Of a stretch of 64,000 nt of DNA, positions 34,482 to 42,276 are shown in pieces; within the stretch, counting starts at the first letter, position 1, and each line of letters begins with the position of its first letter. The notes beneath the pieces are model-generated. The model ran no database searches, had not been told where the DNA came from, and was given only the letters and a program-made list of their open reading frames with translations. This DNA comes from Nocardioides pinisoli (GTDB lineage Bacteria > Actinomycetota > Actinomycetes > Propionibacteriales > Nocardioidaceae). The position numbers and the translations under genes were made by a program. The DNA is taken from assembly GCF_024199985.1 (NCBI RefSeq), contig NZ_JANARS010000012.1, positions 36,055 through 100,054 on the forward strand, written 5' to 3'.

Positions 34482-35144
34482 ATGCTCATCGCCGAGGAAC
34501 TGTTCCTGCTGCTGCGGCGCGACGACGGCAAGCCCGAGAGCGCCACGGCCCAGCGCGGCTACGGCCTCGCCGCCGCGGTCGTCACCGACCTGGTGGTCGC
34601 GGAGCGCGTCACCCTGAGCGACGACAAGGACCCCCGCCTGTCGGTGCTCGTCCCCGGGCCGGTCGGCCATCCCGCCCTCGACGCGGCGATGGCCCGGCTG
34701 GAGCAGAAGGACGGCAAGAAGCTGTCGTCGCTCGTGACCGACGGCAAGGTCGCGGTCGAGCACGAGATCGCCGCCGCCCTTCGGCTGGCGGGCGTCATCG
34801 ACGTCGAGGAGAAGCGGGCGCTCGGCCTCGTGCCGGAGAAGTACCCGGTGCGCGACCCCGAGCCGGAGCGGCGCGTGCGCGAGCGGCTGCGGACGGTCCT
34901 CATGGGCGGTACGCCGACGCCAGCCGATGCCAGCCTGCTGTCGATCCTCCAGGGCCTCGGGGTCGCGCCGAAGGTGCTGGAGTCCGAGAAGGGGGCCCTC
35001 GGCCGGCGCGAGCTCAAGAAGCGCATCGAGGAGGTCTCGACCGACGTCGTGGCGGGCGAGGCCGTGGCGAAGGCCGTCGCGGCGATGAACACCGCGATCC
35101 TGACGGCCGTCGTCGTGCCGGTCGTGGTGTCCGGGAGCAGCTGA
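34482..35144 (+). CDS. GPP34 (GOLPH3/Vps74-like) family protein
   Basis: 220 residues with the GOLPH3 fold opening LIAEELFLLLRRDDGKPES, then GYGLAAAVVTDLVVAERVTLSDDKDPRLSV, DGKVAVEHEI and VEEKRALGLVPEKYPVRDPEPERRVRERLR. The eukaryotic relatives bind phosphoinositides; actinobacterial members are common but uncharacterised. A hydrophobic segment at the C terminus (TAILTAVVVPVVVSG) may touch the membrane. It follows YczE by four bases. A hairpin after the stop serves as shared terminator with the convergent Hsp20 gene. Confidence 0.9.
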   Translation: MLIAEELFLLLRRDDGKPESATAQRGYGLAAAVVTDLVVAERVTLSDDKDPRLSVLVPGPVGHPALDAAMARLEQKDGKKLSSLVTDGKVAVEHEIAAALRLAGVIDVEEKRALGLVPEKYPVRDPEPERRVRERLRTVLMGGTPTPADASLLSILQGLGVAPKVLESEKGALGRRELKKRIEEVSTDVVAGEAVAKAVAAMNTAILTAVVVPVVVSGSS

Positions 35145-35160
35145 GCCGGACACGTGACGC

Positions 35161-35206
35161 GGTCGCGGGACCGCAGCTCACTGCGCAAGGGCTGCGGCCC
35201 GCGACC
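35161..35206. terminator. Bidirectional hairpin between GPP34 and Hsp20 genes
   Basis: Arms 35161-35176 and 35192-35206 pair over 15 positions with one bulged base and a 15-base loop. It lies between two convergent stop codons, the expected place for a shared terminator. Confidence 0.6.
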
Positions 35207-35224
35207 GGGGAGGCGGTCAGCCGG

Positions 35225-35662
35225 TCAGGCGGTCAGCTCGGCGCGCTCGCCGCTGCGGCTCGAGCCCGACTTCGAGATCTCGATCTTGCGGGGCTTGGCC
35301 TTCTCCGCCACCGGCACGACCAGCCGCAGCACGCCGTCGGCGTAGGCCGCCTCGATGCGCTCCAGGTCGAGGTTGTCGCCGAGCACGAGCTGGCGGCTGA
35401 AGGCTCCACGCGGACGCTCGGAGGCCAGCGGCTCCCAGTCGCCGTTGCGGGCCACCCGCTCGGCACGCACGGTCAGGACGTTGCGCTCGACGTCGAGGTC
35501 GATGCTGTCGGTGCTGACGCCGGGAAGGTCGAACTCGATGACGAAGCGGTCACCCTCGCGCCACGCGTCCATCGGCATGACCGCGGGACGGTTGGTCGTG
35601 CCCAGCAGCTGCTGGGTGAGCCGGTCGAGGTCACGGAACGGGTCGGTGGTTCGAAGCAACAT
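35225..35662 (-). CDS. Hsp20/alpha-crystallin family small heat-shock protein
   Basis: 145 residues. Short N-terminal arm (MLLRTTDPFRDLDRLTQQLLG), alpha-crystallin domain (about 35-135) with FDLPGVSTDSIDLDVERNVLTVRAER and the family end motif AYADGVLRLVVPVAEKAKPRKIEI. It is a holdase chaperone preventing aggregation. ATG 35662 is fixed by an excellent ribosome binding site, AGGAGGAG, a few bases upstream. The divergent MerR regulator and a consensus-like promoter at 35736-35764 point to heat or stress control. Confidence 0.95.
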   Translation of the reverse strand: MLLRTTDPFRDLDRLTQQLLGTTNRPAVMPMDAWREGDRFVIEFDLPGVSTDSIDLDVERNVLTVRAERVARNGDWEPLASERPRGAFSRQLVLGDNLDLERIEAAYADGVLRLVVPVAEKAKPRKIEISKSGSSRSGERAELTA

Positions 35663-35684
35663 CGTCTCCTCCTGGTTCTGCCGG

Positions 35685-35710
35685 GTGGACCTCCGAACCA
35701 CGAGGTCCAC
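35685..35710. promoter_or_regulatory. Inverted repeat in the Hsp20 leader
   Basis: GTGGACCT (35685-35692) pairs perfectly with AGGTCCAC (35703-35710) around a 10-base spacer. It lies within the predicted 5' leader of the Hsp20 mRNA and could be an operator or an RNA hairpin near the ribosome binding site. Confidence 0.45.
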
Positions 35711-35735
35711 GACCTGTATTGCTGGTTACAGTTTT

Positions 35736-35764
35736 TTTATACTCAGGACATCAGGCAGGATCAA
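35736..35764 (-). promoter_or_regulatory. Housekeeping-type promoter of the Hsp20 gene
   Basis: On the minus strand, TTGATC (35764-35759), a 17-base spacer and TATAAA (35741-35736). This predicts a start near 35729 and a leader of about 67 bases. The AT-rich stretch stands out from the surrounding DNA. Confidence 0.6.
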
Positions 35765-35804
35765 GTCGTCCGGCTGAGAATTTCGTGAGATCCGGGAGGT
35801 GGCC

Positions 35805-36104
35805 GTGGCAGGCAGCGACGACGGCGTCTACGCGATCTCGGTGGCCGCCTCGATGGTGTCCATGGAGATCCAGAACCTGCGCGTCTACGAGCGGCGGGGA
35901 CTGCTGACCCCCGACCGCACGGCGGGCGGCACCCGGCTCTACAGCGACGACGACGTCGAGCGGCTCGAGCGCATCCGTGACCTGCTGGCCGACGGGCTCA
36001 ACCTCGTCGGGATCGCCCGGGTCCTCGAGCTCGAGGACGAGGTGCGGCGGCTGCGGGCGCGGCTCGGCGAGGGCGAGGGCGAGGGCGAGGGCGAGTCAGC
36101 CTGA
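35805..36104 (+). CDS. MerR family regulator, HspR-like
   Basis: About 99 residues. The MerR winged helix shows YAISVAASMVSMEIQNLRVYERRGLLTPDRTAGGTRLYSDDDVERLERIRDLL, close to HspR, followed by a short helix and an acidic Gly-Glu repeat tail (GEGEGEGEGESA). HspR represses heat-shock genes in actinobacteria, and the divergent Hsp20 gene fits. GTG 35805 is preferred over GTG 35799 because GGGAGG lies five bases before it. I find no exact HspR (HAIR) site in the intergenic region. The 3' end overlaps the convergent exonuclease gene by nine bases. Confidence 0.88.
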   Translation: MAGSDDGVYAISVAASMVSMEIQNLRVYERRGLLTPDRTAGGTRLYSDDDVERLERIRDLLADGLNLVGIARVLELEDEVRRLRARLGEGEGEGEGESA

Positions 36105-37079
36105 CGCGGGACGGCCGGTGAGCACCCGCACCGCGAAGTCGGTGGTGAAGTCGTTGTCCAGGAAGCCGACCACCTTGGTCACCCGGTCGAGGTCGAGCGG
36201 CAGCAGCCCGCGCGAGCCCGGGACGTCGGGGGTCAGGCCCAGGTCGAGGTCGTCGCGCCCGGACATCATCTGCACGTTGAACTCGTAGCGCTCGCGGGCT
36301 CCCGGGGCCGACAGGCGTCGTACGACGGTGGCGCCGACGCGGCGGCCCCCGGTCTCGGCCGACCAGTCGTCCAGGGCGGCGAGCAGGGCGCGCCCGCCGT
36401 TGTGGTCGACGTCCGACCAGGCGGCGTCCATCGAGCCGGCGACGTCGAGCAGGATCGCGGCCGTCTTCTCCCCGATGCCGTGGACCCCGGGCAGGTTGTC
36501 GCTGCTGTCGCCGCGGAGGGCCGCGAAGGCCAGGTAGTTGGCCGGGCGCACGCCGTACAGGTCGAACAGGCGGGCCGGGTTGAGCATGGGGGAGCCGTGG
36601 ATGCCGCCGTCGATCAGCCGCAGCACCCGGGTGTGGTGGCTGATGTGGGCGAAGGCGTCGCGGTCGGAGGTGATGATGACGCAGTCCCAGCCGTTGGCGG
36701 TGGCCCACGTCGCACCCGAGGCGTTGACGTCGTCCGCCTCGAGGCCGGCGGGTGTCACGGTGGCCAGCCCGAGGGCGTCGAGCAGCGCGCCGGCGCGGTC
36801 GAGCTGGTCGACGAGGTCGGGGTCCTTCTCGGCGCGACCGGCCTTGTAGTCGGGATAGAGGTCGCGCCGCATCGACCCGGTGCGGTCGTCGAGCCCGAAC
36901 ACGACGGCGTCGGGGGCGAAGGAGTCGATGGACTCGAGGATCTGGCGCAGCATCCCGTGCAAAGCCCAGATCGGGCGCCCCTGTCGGTCGCGGAGCCCGG
37001 TGTGCGACCGCGCGTGGTGGTTGCGGTGGAGCAGCGACGGTGCGTCGACGACGAGCAGCAGCCGGCGGGTGCGGGTCAC
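36096..37079 (-). CDS. Free-standing 5'-3' exonuclease (DNA polymerase I N-terminal domain family)
   Basis: 327 residues of the FEN/PolA 5'-nuclease family. Acidic metal-binding positions appear in LVVDAPSLLHRNHHA, VVFGLDDRTGSMRRDLYPDYKAGR, AGLEADDVNAS and IITSDRDAF. The helix-hairpin-helix DNA-binding motif is GDSSDNLPGVHGIGEKTAAILL. It removes flaps or RNA primers from the 5' end of nicked DNA. Solitary copies alongside polA are usual in actinobacteria. GTG 37079 is the only suitable start. Confidence 0.93.
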   Translation of the reverse strand: MTRTRRLLLVVDAPSLLHRNHHARSHTGLRDRQGRPIWALHGMLRQILESIDSFAPDAVVFGLDDRTGSMRRDLYPDYKAGRAEKDPDLVDQLDRAGALLDALGLATVTPAGLEADDVNASGATWATANGWDCVIITSDRDAFAHISHHTRVLRLIDGGIHGSPMLNPARLFDLYGVRPANYLAFAALRGDSSDNLPGVHGIGEKTAAILLDVAGSMDAAWSDVDHNGGRALLAALDDWSAETGGRRVGATVVRRLSAPGARERYEFNVQMMSGRDDLDLGLTPDVPGSRGLLPLDLDRVTKVVGFLDNDFTTDFAVRVLTGRPASG

Positions 37080-37116
37080 GCGGTCATGCTCGCACGCGCC
37101 TCGCCGCCCGCTGCGG

Positions 37117-38649
37117 TCAGGAGCCCGACCGCGGCACGTGGATGTCGTACTGCGCGAGCTTGCGGTAGACCGTCGCCCGGCTCATCCCGAGCTCCTCGGC
37201 CGCGTCCTGCATCGAGGTGCCGGGCCGGGTGATCACCCGGACGATCTCGTCACGCTCGAAGGCCTCGATCCGGGTGAGGCGTCGCGAGCTGCCGGACAGC
37301 ACGTCGGCCGGGAGGTGGCGTACGTCGAGGGTGTCGGTGCGGCGGGCCGCCTGGGTGACCACGTCGACGAGCTGGCGGACGTTGCCGGCCCACCCACAGG
37401 CGGTCAGGGCGCTCTGGGCGGAGGGGGTGACGGTGACGCCGCGGCCCCGGGTGCGGCGGGCGACGTGGTGCGCGAGCGGCATGACGTCCTCGGGGCGCTC
37501 GCGCAGGGCCGGCACGGCGACCACCGTGTCGACCAGCGGCGCCAGGGCGGCCGGGATCGCCTCGAACGAGCCCGCCGTCACGCAGAAGGGCACCTGGGTG
37601 CCGGGGGTGGTGCGCACGCGCGCCTGGAGCACCAGGTCGCGGATGTGCTCGGCCACCCAGGCGGGCAGCCGGTCGACGTCGCGCACCAGGATCCCCGTGT
37701 CGGGCTTGCCGAGCTCCGGCGTCCACAGCCCGATCCAGGCCTCGCTGTCCTGGGGCGCGGGCGGGGAGGCGGCGAGGATGCGCTCGCGCGGGTACTCGCG
37801 ACGCATGGCCTGGGCCAGCGAGGTGGCGCGGCCGGATCCCTCCTCGCCCACCGCGGCGACGATCCGGCCGTCCGCGATGGCTGCGCGGGCGCGGGCGACG
37901 GCCTCGGTCCATCCCGGCCCCAGGTCGGCGAGGGTGCCCGACCCGGGCTCGAGCCGCGGCGTCTCCACCCGGAAGACCTCGCCCCGTTGTGCCGGTCGCG
38001 GACGCTGACCGCGCGAGCGCGCGAGCATGAGGGCGGAGGTGTTGCTGGCGGCGGACTGGGCGAGGGCGAGGAGGAGCTCGCTCGACTGGGTCGACCAGGT
38101 CGTGAGGTTGACGCAGCCCTCGAGCCGGCCGCTGACCGGGTCGAGGACCGGCACCGCCGCACAGGTGTAGGTGCAGAGGCTGAGGGCGTAGTGCTCGTCG
38201 GCGCGGACCACCGTCGGTACCCGGTCGGCGATGGCCAGGCCGAGGCCGTTGGTGCCCACCGTGCGCTCGGCGTAGGCGAAGCCGGGGGCGAGGTGCACCT
38301 TGTCGAGCGCCCGCAGCAGCGAGGAGTCGCCGCTCATCCGGTTGAGCACCAGCCCGTCGGCGTCGGTCAGCATGAGCGACACGGGCTCGTTGACCAGCGT
38401 CTGGTGCAGCCCGGCGAGCACCTCGCGGCCGCACTCGAAGAAGAGGGACTCGTCGTTGAGCGTGCCGACGAAGGACGGCTCGATGTCGTCGAGCGGCACG
38501 CCGTAGTCCTCGCTGCGCTGCCACGACGCGACCAGCCGCCCGGACACGTGCTCGGGGTCGTCACCGGCGAGGTGACCGGGCATGGCGCGCTGCAGCTCGC
38601 GGTGGCGGCGTGCGCGCTGGGAGAGGCCTGGGTCGGCCACGGGGACCAC
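37117..38649 (-). CDS. GAF domain / degenerate AAA / Fis-type transcriptional activator (MimR/AcoR-like)
   Basis: 510 residues. A GAF-type sensor region (about 65-205, with RTVGTNGLGLAIADRVP and YTCAAVPVLDPVSGRLEGCVNLT) is followed by a degenerate AAA domain (about 260-425). The Walker A Lys is replaced (GEEGSGRATS, 268-277), and no GAFTGA sigma54-contact motif is present. A Fis-type HTH ends the protein (SMQDAAEELGMSRATVYRKL). Actinobacteria lack sigma54, and regulators of this type, such as MimR, activate propane/acetone oxidation genes. It is divergent from the amidohydrolase operon, with two palindromes in between. GTG 38649 or the in-frame GTG at 38640 is the start. Confidence 0.9.
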   Translation of the reverse strand: MVPVADPGLSQRARRHRELQRAMPGHLAGDDPEHVSGRLVASWQRSEDYGVPLDDIEPSFVGTLNDESLFFECGREVLAGLHQTLVNEPVSLMLTDADGLVLNRMSGDSSLLRALDKVHLAPGFAYAERTVGTNGLGLAIADRVPTVVRADEHYALSLCTYTCAAVPVLDPVSGRLEGCVNLTTWSTQSSELLLALAQSAASNTSALMLARSRGQRPRPAQRGEVFRVETPRLEPGSGTLADLGPGWTEAVARARAAIADGRIVAAVGEEGSGRATSLAQAMRREYPRERILAASPPAPQDSEAWIGLWTPELGKPDTGILVRDVDRLPAWVAEHIRDLVLQARVRTTPGTQVPFCVTAGSFEAIPAALAPLVDTVVAVPALRERPEDVMPLAHHVARRTRGRGVTVTPSAQSALTACGWAGNVRQLVDVVTQAARRTDTLDVRHLPADVLSGSSRRLTRIEAFERDEIVRVITRPGTSMQDAAEELGMSRATVYRKLAQYDIHVPRSGS

Positions 38650-38705
38650 CCCCTTCGGGACGTGACCGACGTTACATCCGGCAGGTCCGGAGCGCTGCGG
38701 GGTCG

Positions 38706-38722
38706 CGTCTCAAATTGAGACG
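38706..38722. promoter_or_regulatory. Operator palindrome 1 of the amidohydrolase-ADH operon
   Basis: CGTCTCAA-A-TTGAGACG, perfect 8-base arms around one base. The core TCTCA-N3-TGAGA recurs at 38729-38745, 23 bases centre to centre. Confidence 0.7.
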
Positions 38723-38728
38723 ACCCCG

Positions 38729-38745
38729 GATCTCAGATTGAGACG
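38729..38745. promoter_or_regulatory. Operator palindrome 2 of the amidohydrolase-ADH operon
   Basis: GATCTCAGATTGAGACG shares TCTCA-N3-TGAGA with palindrome 1. A possible -10 box TAGCGT at 38778-38783 lies 33 bases downstream, so both sites sit where an activator would bind. Confidence 0.65.
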
Positions 38746-38844
38746 TCGCGCCGGGTCGCAGGACGCCGGAGTCGACCTAGCGTCCGGAGGCATCGCGGGT
38801 CGTGACGACCGTCACCCGAGCCCGTCCTACGAACCGGAGGTCCC

Positions 38845-39897
38845 ATGTACACCAAGGACGGCGAGAGCTACTTCATCGTCGACGCCCACATCGCCCTGTG
38901 GGACGCGCGGCCGGAGAACGTCAGGAACATCCAGGGCCAGCAGTTCATCGACTGCTTCTACGACTACCACCGCAACCTCTCGCCCGAGTCGGAGGTGTGG
39001 TCGAAGGAGGAGTACCTCTACCAGGGCGGCGAGCGGCTGATGAAGGACCTCTTCGAGGACGGCTACGTCGACCACGCGATCTTCCAGCCCGCCCACCTCG
39101 GCGAGTTCTACCGCAACGGCTTCGGGCAGACCGAGGAGGCGTTCGCCCTCACGCAGGCCAACCCCGGCAAGCTGACGTACAACCACAACTTCGACCCCCG
39201 CAACGGCGAGGCCGGCCTCGACCAGCTCCGCGCCGACGCCGAGCGCTTCGGCCTCAAGGGGGTCAAGCTCTACACCGCGGAGTGGCACGGCGACTCGCGC
39301 GGCTGGCGGCTCGACGACCCGATGGCCTACCGCTACTTCGAGCTGTGCCGCGAGCTCGGCATCACGAACATCCACATCCACAAGGGGCCGACGATCCGCC
39401 CGCTGGACCGCGACGCGTTCGACGTCGCCGACGTGGACCACGTCGCCACCGACTTCACCGACCTCAACTTCGTCGTCGAGCACGTGGGCCTCCCGCGCCT
39501 GGAGGACTTCTGCTGGATCGCCACGCAGGAGCCCAACGTGCACGGCGGTCTCGCGGTGGCGATGCCCTTCATCCACACCCGGCCCCGCTACTTCGCCCAG
39601 ATCATCGGCGAGCTCCTCTACTGGATCGGCGAGGACCGCATCCAGTTCTCGTCCGACTACGCGCTGTGGACGCCGAGGTGGCTGGTGGAGCAGTTCGTCG
39701 ACTTCCAGATCCCCGAGGACCTGACCGAGTACGCCCCGCTCACCACGGCGCAGAAGAAGAAGATCCTCGGCCTCAACGCCGCCAGGATGTACGACATCGA
39801 GGTGCCGGCCGAGCTGCGGCTGCCCGAGGCCGACGAGACCGAGACCGGTCCGCGCCAGCCCGAGGCCGCCGACGCCGGGCAGATGGCGACGGTGTGA
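38845..39897 (+). CDS. Amidohydrolase family protein of the propane monooxygenase accessory type
   Basis: 350 residues. IVDAHIALWDARPENVRNI, YDYHRNLSPESE, HNFDPRNGEAGLDQL, GVKLYTAEWHGDSRGW, NIHIHKGPT, FVVEHVGLPR and FSSDYALWTPRWLVEQFVDFQIP match the amidohydrolase encoded in prm/mim propane monooxygenase clusters. Metal-ligand His (HKGP, EHVG) and Asp (SSDY) residues are present, but the first HxH motif reads HIA, so one ligand is lost. Its role in those clusters is not known; it is suspected to help enzyme maturation. ATG 38845 has GGAGG upstream. It is first in a five-gene operon activated, presumably, by the divergent regulator. Confidence 0.9.
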   Translation: MYTKDGESYFIVDAHIALWDARPENVRNIQGQQFIDCFYDYHRNLSPESEVWSKEEYLYQGGERLMKDLFEDGYVDHAIFQPAHLGEFYRNGFGQTEEAFALTQANPGKLTYNHNFDPRNGEAGLDQLRADAERFGLKGVKLYTAEWHGDSRGWRLDDPMAYRYFELCRELGITNIHIHKGPTIRPLDRDAFDVADVDHVATDFTDLNFVVEHVGLPRLEDFCWIATQEPNVHGGLAVAMPFIHTRPRYFAQIIGELLYWIGEDRIQFSSDYALWTPRWLVEQFVDFQIPEDLTEYAPLTTAQKKKILGLNAARMYDIEVPAELRLPEADETETGPRQPEAADAGQMATV

Positions 39898-39899
39898 CG

Positions 39900-40721
39900 A
39901 TGACGGTCACCGCCAGCCCGCCCACGGTCGGCGGCGCCCGCGCCGACGACGTACGGCGCGCACTCGCCGTCGTCATGGACCCCGAGCTCGACGAGCCGAT
40001 CACCGACCTCGGGTTCGTCCGCTCCGTCGCGGTCGACGAGGACGGGGGAGTCGAGGTGCACCTGCGGCTCCCCACGTCGTTCTGCTCGCCCAACTTCGCC
40101 TACCTGATGGCCTCCGACAGCAAGGACGTCCTCGTCGCGCTGCCGTGGACCGGGCGGGTGGTCGTGCAGCTCGACGACCACCACGACTCCGACAAGATCA
40201 ACGCCGGGCTCGCCGCCGACGCCGGCTACCGCGGGACGTTCGGGCACGAGGCCGAGCAGGACCTCGAGGAGCTCCGGGAGACGTTCCGCCGCAAGGCGCA
40301 CACCGCCGCGATGGAGCGCTGCCTCACGGCACTGCTGCGCTCCGATCCCGAGCGCACCCCCGACGCCCTGGGGGAGGTCGTCCTCGACGACCTCCCTCGG
40401 GGCCCCCACCTCGACGCCCTGGTGCGGCGCCGGGAGGCCCTCGGCCTGCCCGTGGCAGGCACGTCCCCGGTGCTCGTCGACCACAACGGCGTCCAGCCCG
40501 ACGACGTGCCGATGGCGCTGCGCCGCGCGCGGTCGACCCGGATCTCGATCGACGGCAACGCGCACTTCTGCCGGGGCCTGCTCCGTACCCGCTACCCCGG
40601 GTCCGAGGACGACCAGGTGCACCGCGCCGAGGGCGCCGAGCCCGCCGACGCCGGCCACGACCCGACCTTCATCCCCCTCACCACGCTCACGACCACCCAG
40701 ACCCAGGAGACCACCCGATGA
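39900..40721 (+). CDS. DUF59 (MIP18/SufT-like) domain protein
   Basis: 273 residues. The N-terminal DUF59 domain (about 15-110) has VMDPELDEPITDLGFVRSVAVDEDGGVEVHLRLPTSFCSPNF, with the conserved Cys in TSFCSPN. Such domains help assemble iron-sulfur or other iron centres. The C-terminal part (EELRETFRRKAHTAAMERCLTALL, ARSTRISIDGNAHFCRGLLRTRYPG) is specific to the version found in propane monooxygenase clusters. It starts two bases after the amidohydrolase stop and overlaps the dehydrogenase by ATGA. A role in metal-centre maturation is inferred. Confidence 0.88.
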   Translation: MTVTASPPTVGGARADDVRRALAVVMDPELDEPITDLGFVRSVAVDEDGGVEVHLRLPTSFCSPNFAYLMASDSKDVLVALPWTGRVVVQLDDHHDSDKINAGLAADAGYRGTFGHEAEQDLEELRETFRRKAHTAAMERCLTALLRSDPERTPDALGEVVLDDLPRGPHLDALVRRREALGLPVAGTSPVLVDHNGVQPDDVPMALRRARSTRISIDGNAHFCRGLLRTRYPGSEDDQVHRAEGAEPADAGHDPTFIPLTTLTTTQTQETTR

Positions 40722-41752
40722 GCAAGATGCGAGCCGTGCAGGTCGTCGGCTACCACCAGGACCTCCAGATGAGCGAGGTCGACGTCCCGGAGGCCACCGG
40801 CCCCTTCGACGTCGTCGTCCGCATCGGCGGCGCCGGGGTGTGCCGCACCGACCTCCACATCCTCGAGGGACAGTGGGAGGAGAAGTCCGGCGTCACGCTG
40901 CCCTACACGATCGGCCACGAGAACGCCGGCTGGGTGCACGCCGTCGGGTCGGCGGTGACCAACGTCCGCGAGGGCGACAAGGTCATCGTGCACCCGCTCA
41001 TCACCTGCGGCCTCTGCCGGGCCTGCCGCACCGGCGACGACGTGCACTGCGAGCACAACCAGTTCCCTGGCATCAACACGCACGGCGGGTACGCCGAGTA
41101 CCTGAGGACGTCGGCGCGCAGCGTCGTGCCCATCGACGACTCGCTGGAGCCGGCGGACGTCGCGGCGCTCGCCGACGCCGGGCTGACGGCGTACCACGCC
41201 GCGGCCAAGGCGGCGCGTCGCCTGACCCCGCGCGACACCTGCGTCGTCATCGGCGCGGGCGGGCTGGGCCACATCGGCATCCAGGTGCTGAAGGCGCTCT
41301 CCCCGGCCCAGCTCGTCGTGGTCGACCGCAACCCCGAGGCGCTCAAGCTCGCCCTGTCGATCGGCGCCGACCACGGCGTCGTCGCCGAGGGCGGGCAGGT
41401 CGAGGAGGTCCTCGACATCACGAAGGGGCTCGGCGCCGAGGTGGTCGTCGACTTCGTCGGCGAGGGCGGCTCGACCGCCGAGGGCCTGGCGATGACCAGG
41501 CAGGCCGGGGACTACCACGTCGTCGGCTACGGCGAGGACGTCGTCGTGCCGACCATCGACCTCATCTCTGCGGAGAAGAACATCATCGGCAACCTCGTCG
41601 GCTCCTACAACGACCTGTGCGACCTCATGGCGCTCGCCGCCCGCGGCGCGGTCACGCTGCACACCCAGAAGTACGCGCTGGACGACTTCCAGACCGCCAT
41701 CTCCGACCTCGACGCCGGCCGGGTCCGCGGCCGCGCGATCCTCATCCCCTGA
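40718..41752 (+). CDS. Zinc-dependent NAD(P)-linked alcohol dehydrogenase
   Basis: 344-residue medium-chain dehydrogenase. Catalytic zinc ligands are Cys42 (VCRTDLHILEG) and His67-Glu68 (TIGHENAGWV). The structural zinc site has four Cys (97, 100, 103, 111 in CGLCRACRTGDDVHC). The dinucleotide motif is GAGGLGHIG. In propane monooxygenase clusters the cognate enzyme oxidises the secondary alcohol to the ketone; here the substrate is inferred from context. It is coupled to the upstream gene by ATGA. Confidence 0.93.
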   Translation: MSKMRAVQVVGYHQDLQMSEVDVPEATGPFDVVVRIGGAGVCRTDLHILEGQWEEKSGVTLPYTIGHENAGWVHAVGSAVTNVREGDKVIVHPLITCGLCRACRTGDDVHCEHNQFPGINTHGGYAEYLRTSARSVVPIDDSLEPADVAALADAGLTAYHAAAKAARRLTPRDTCVVIGAGGLGHIGIQVLKALSPAQLVVVDRNPEALKLALSIGADHGVVAEGGQVEEVLDITKGLGAEVVVDFVGEGGSTAEGLAMTRQAGDYHVVGYGEDVVVPTIDLISAEKNIIGNLVGSYNDLCDLMALAARGAVTLHTQKYALDDFQTAISDLDAGRVRGRAILIP

Positions 41753-41763
41753 AGGACGACACC

Positions 41764-42267
41764 ATGAACGCAATCAAGCCCTTGCTCGGCATCGGCGTCT
41801 CCGTCGGCGTGCTGGCCGGCGTGTGGACCTTCGCCAGCGTCGAGCTGACGTGGATCACCTGGGTCGCCTTCGTGGCCTGGGCCTGCTTCTTCGCCGCAGG
41901 AGGCGGCACCACCGGCCTCGCCAAGGGCCTCGCCGCCAACCTGGCGGGCGTCTTCTGGGGCTGGGTGATCAGCCAGGGCCTCGACAACGTGAGCGGGTCC
42001 ACCCTGGCCCTGGCGCTGATGGTGACCGTCGTCGGCTTCGTCCTGTGCGTGGAGGCCGCCCTGCCGCTGCTGTCGTTCATCCCCGGCGGCTTCGCCGGGA
42101 CGGCCGTCTTCTTCGGCACCGGCTTCGACCTCGGCGGGGTGCTGGTCGCCGTCGTCGCTGGTGCGCTGCTCGGTATCGTCTCGGAGAAGCTCGGCGCGGT
42201 GCTCCAGTCCGCGATCGACGGACGGTCGCCCGCGCCGGCCGCGCCCACCCCCACCCCGGCCACCTGA
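41764..42267 (+). CDS. DUF1097 membrane protein
   Basis: 167 residues with four or five hydrophobic helices: MNAIKPLLGIGVSVGVLAGVWTF, TWVAFVAWACFFAAGGG, LAANLAGVFWGWVI and SFIPGGFAGTAVFFGTG. The CFFAAGGG...G...GVFWG pattern is that of DUF1097 proteins, which may be transporters. A Pro/Ala tail ends the protein. It lies 11 bases after the dehydrogenase and belongs to the same operon. A DUF1097 gene is not something I know from classical prm clusters. Confidence 0.82.
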   Translation: MNAIKPLLGIGVSVGVLAGVWTFASVELTWITWVAFVAWACFFAAGGGTTGLAKGLAANLAGVFWGWVISQGLDNVSGSTLALALMVTVVGFVLCVEAALPLLSFIPGGFAGTAVFFGTGFDLGGVLVAVVAGALLGIVSEKLGAVLQSAIDGRSPAPAAPTPTPAT

Positions 42268-42276
42268 GGAGAGACG

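Noticed and set aside
35663..35804. HspR (HAIR) operator CTTGAGT-N7-ACTCAAG
   Set aside because: Only partial half-sites (ACTCAGG, ATCAAGT) are present and not in the proper inverted arrangement.
38650..38844. Sigma54 promoter (-24/-12) before the amidohydrolase
   Set aside because: No convincing GG-N10-GC element, the regulator lacks GAFTGA, and actinobacteria lack sigma54.
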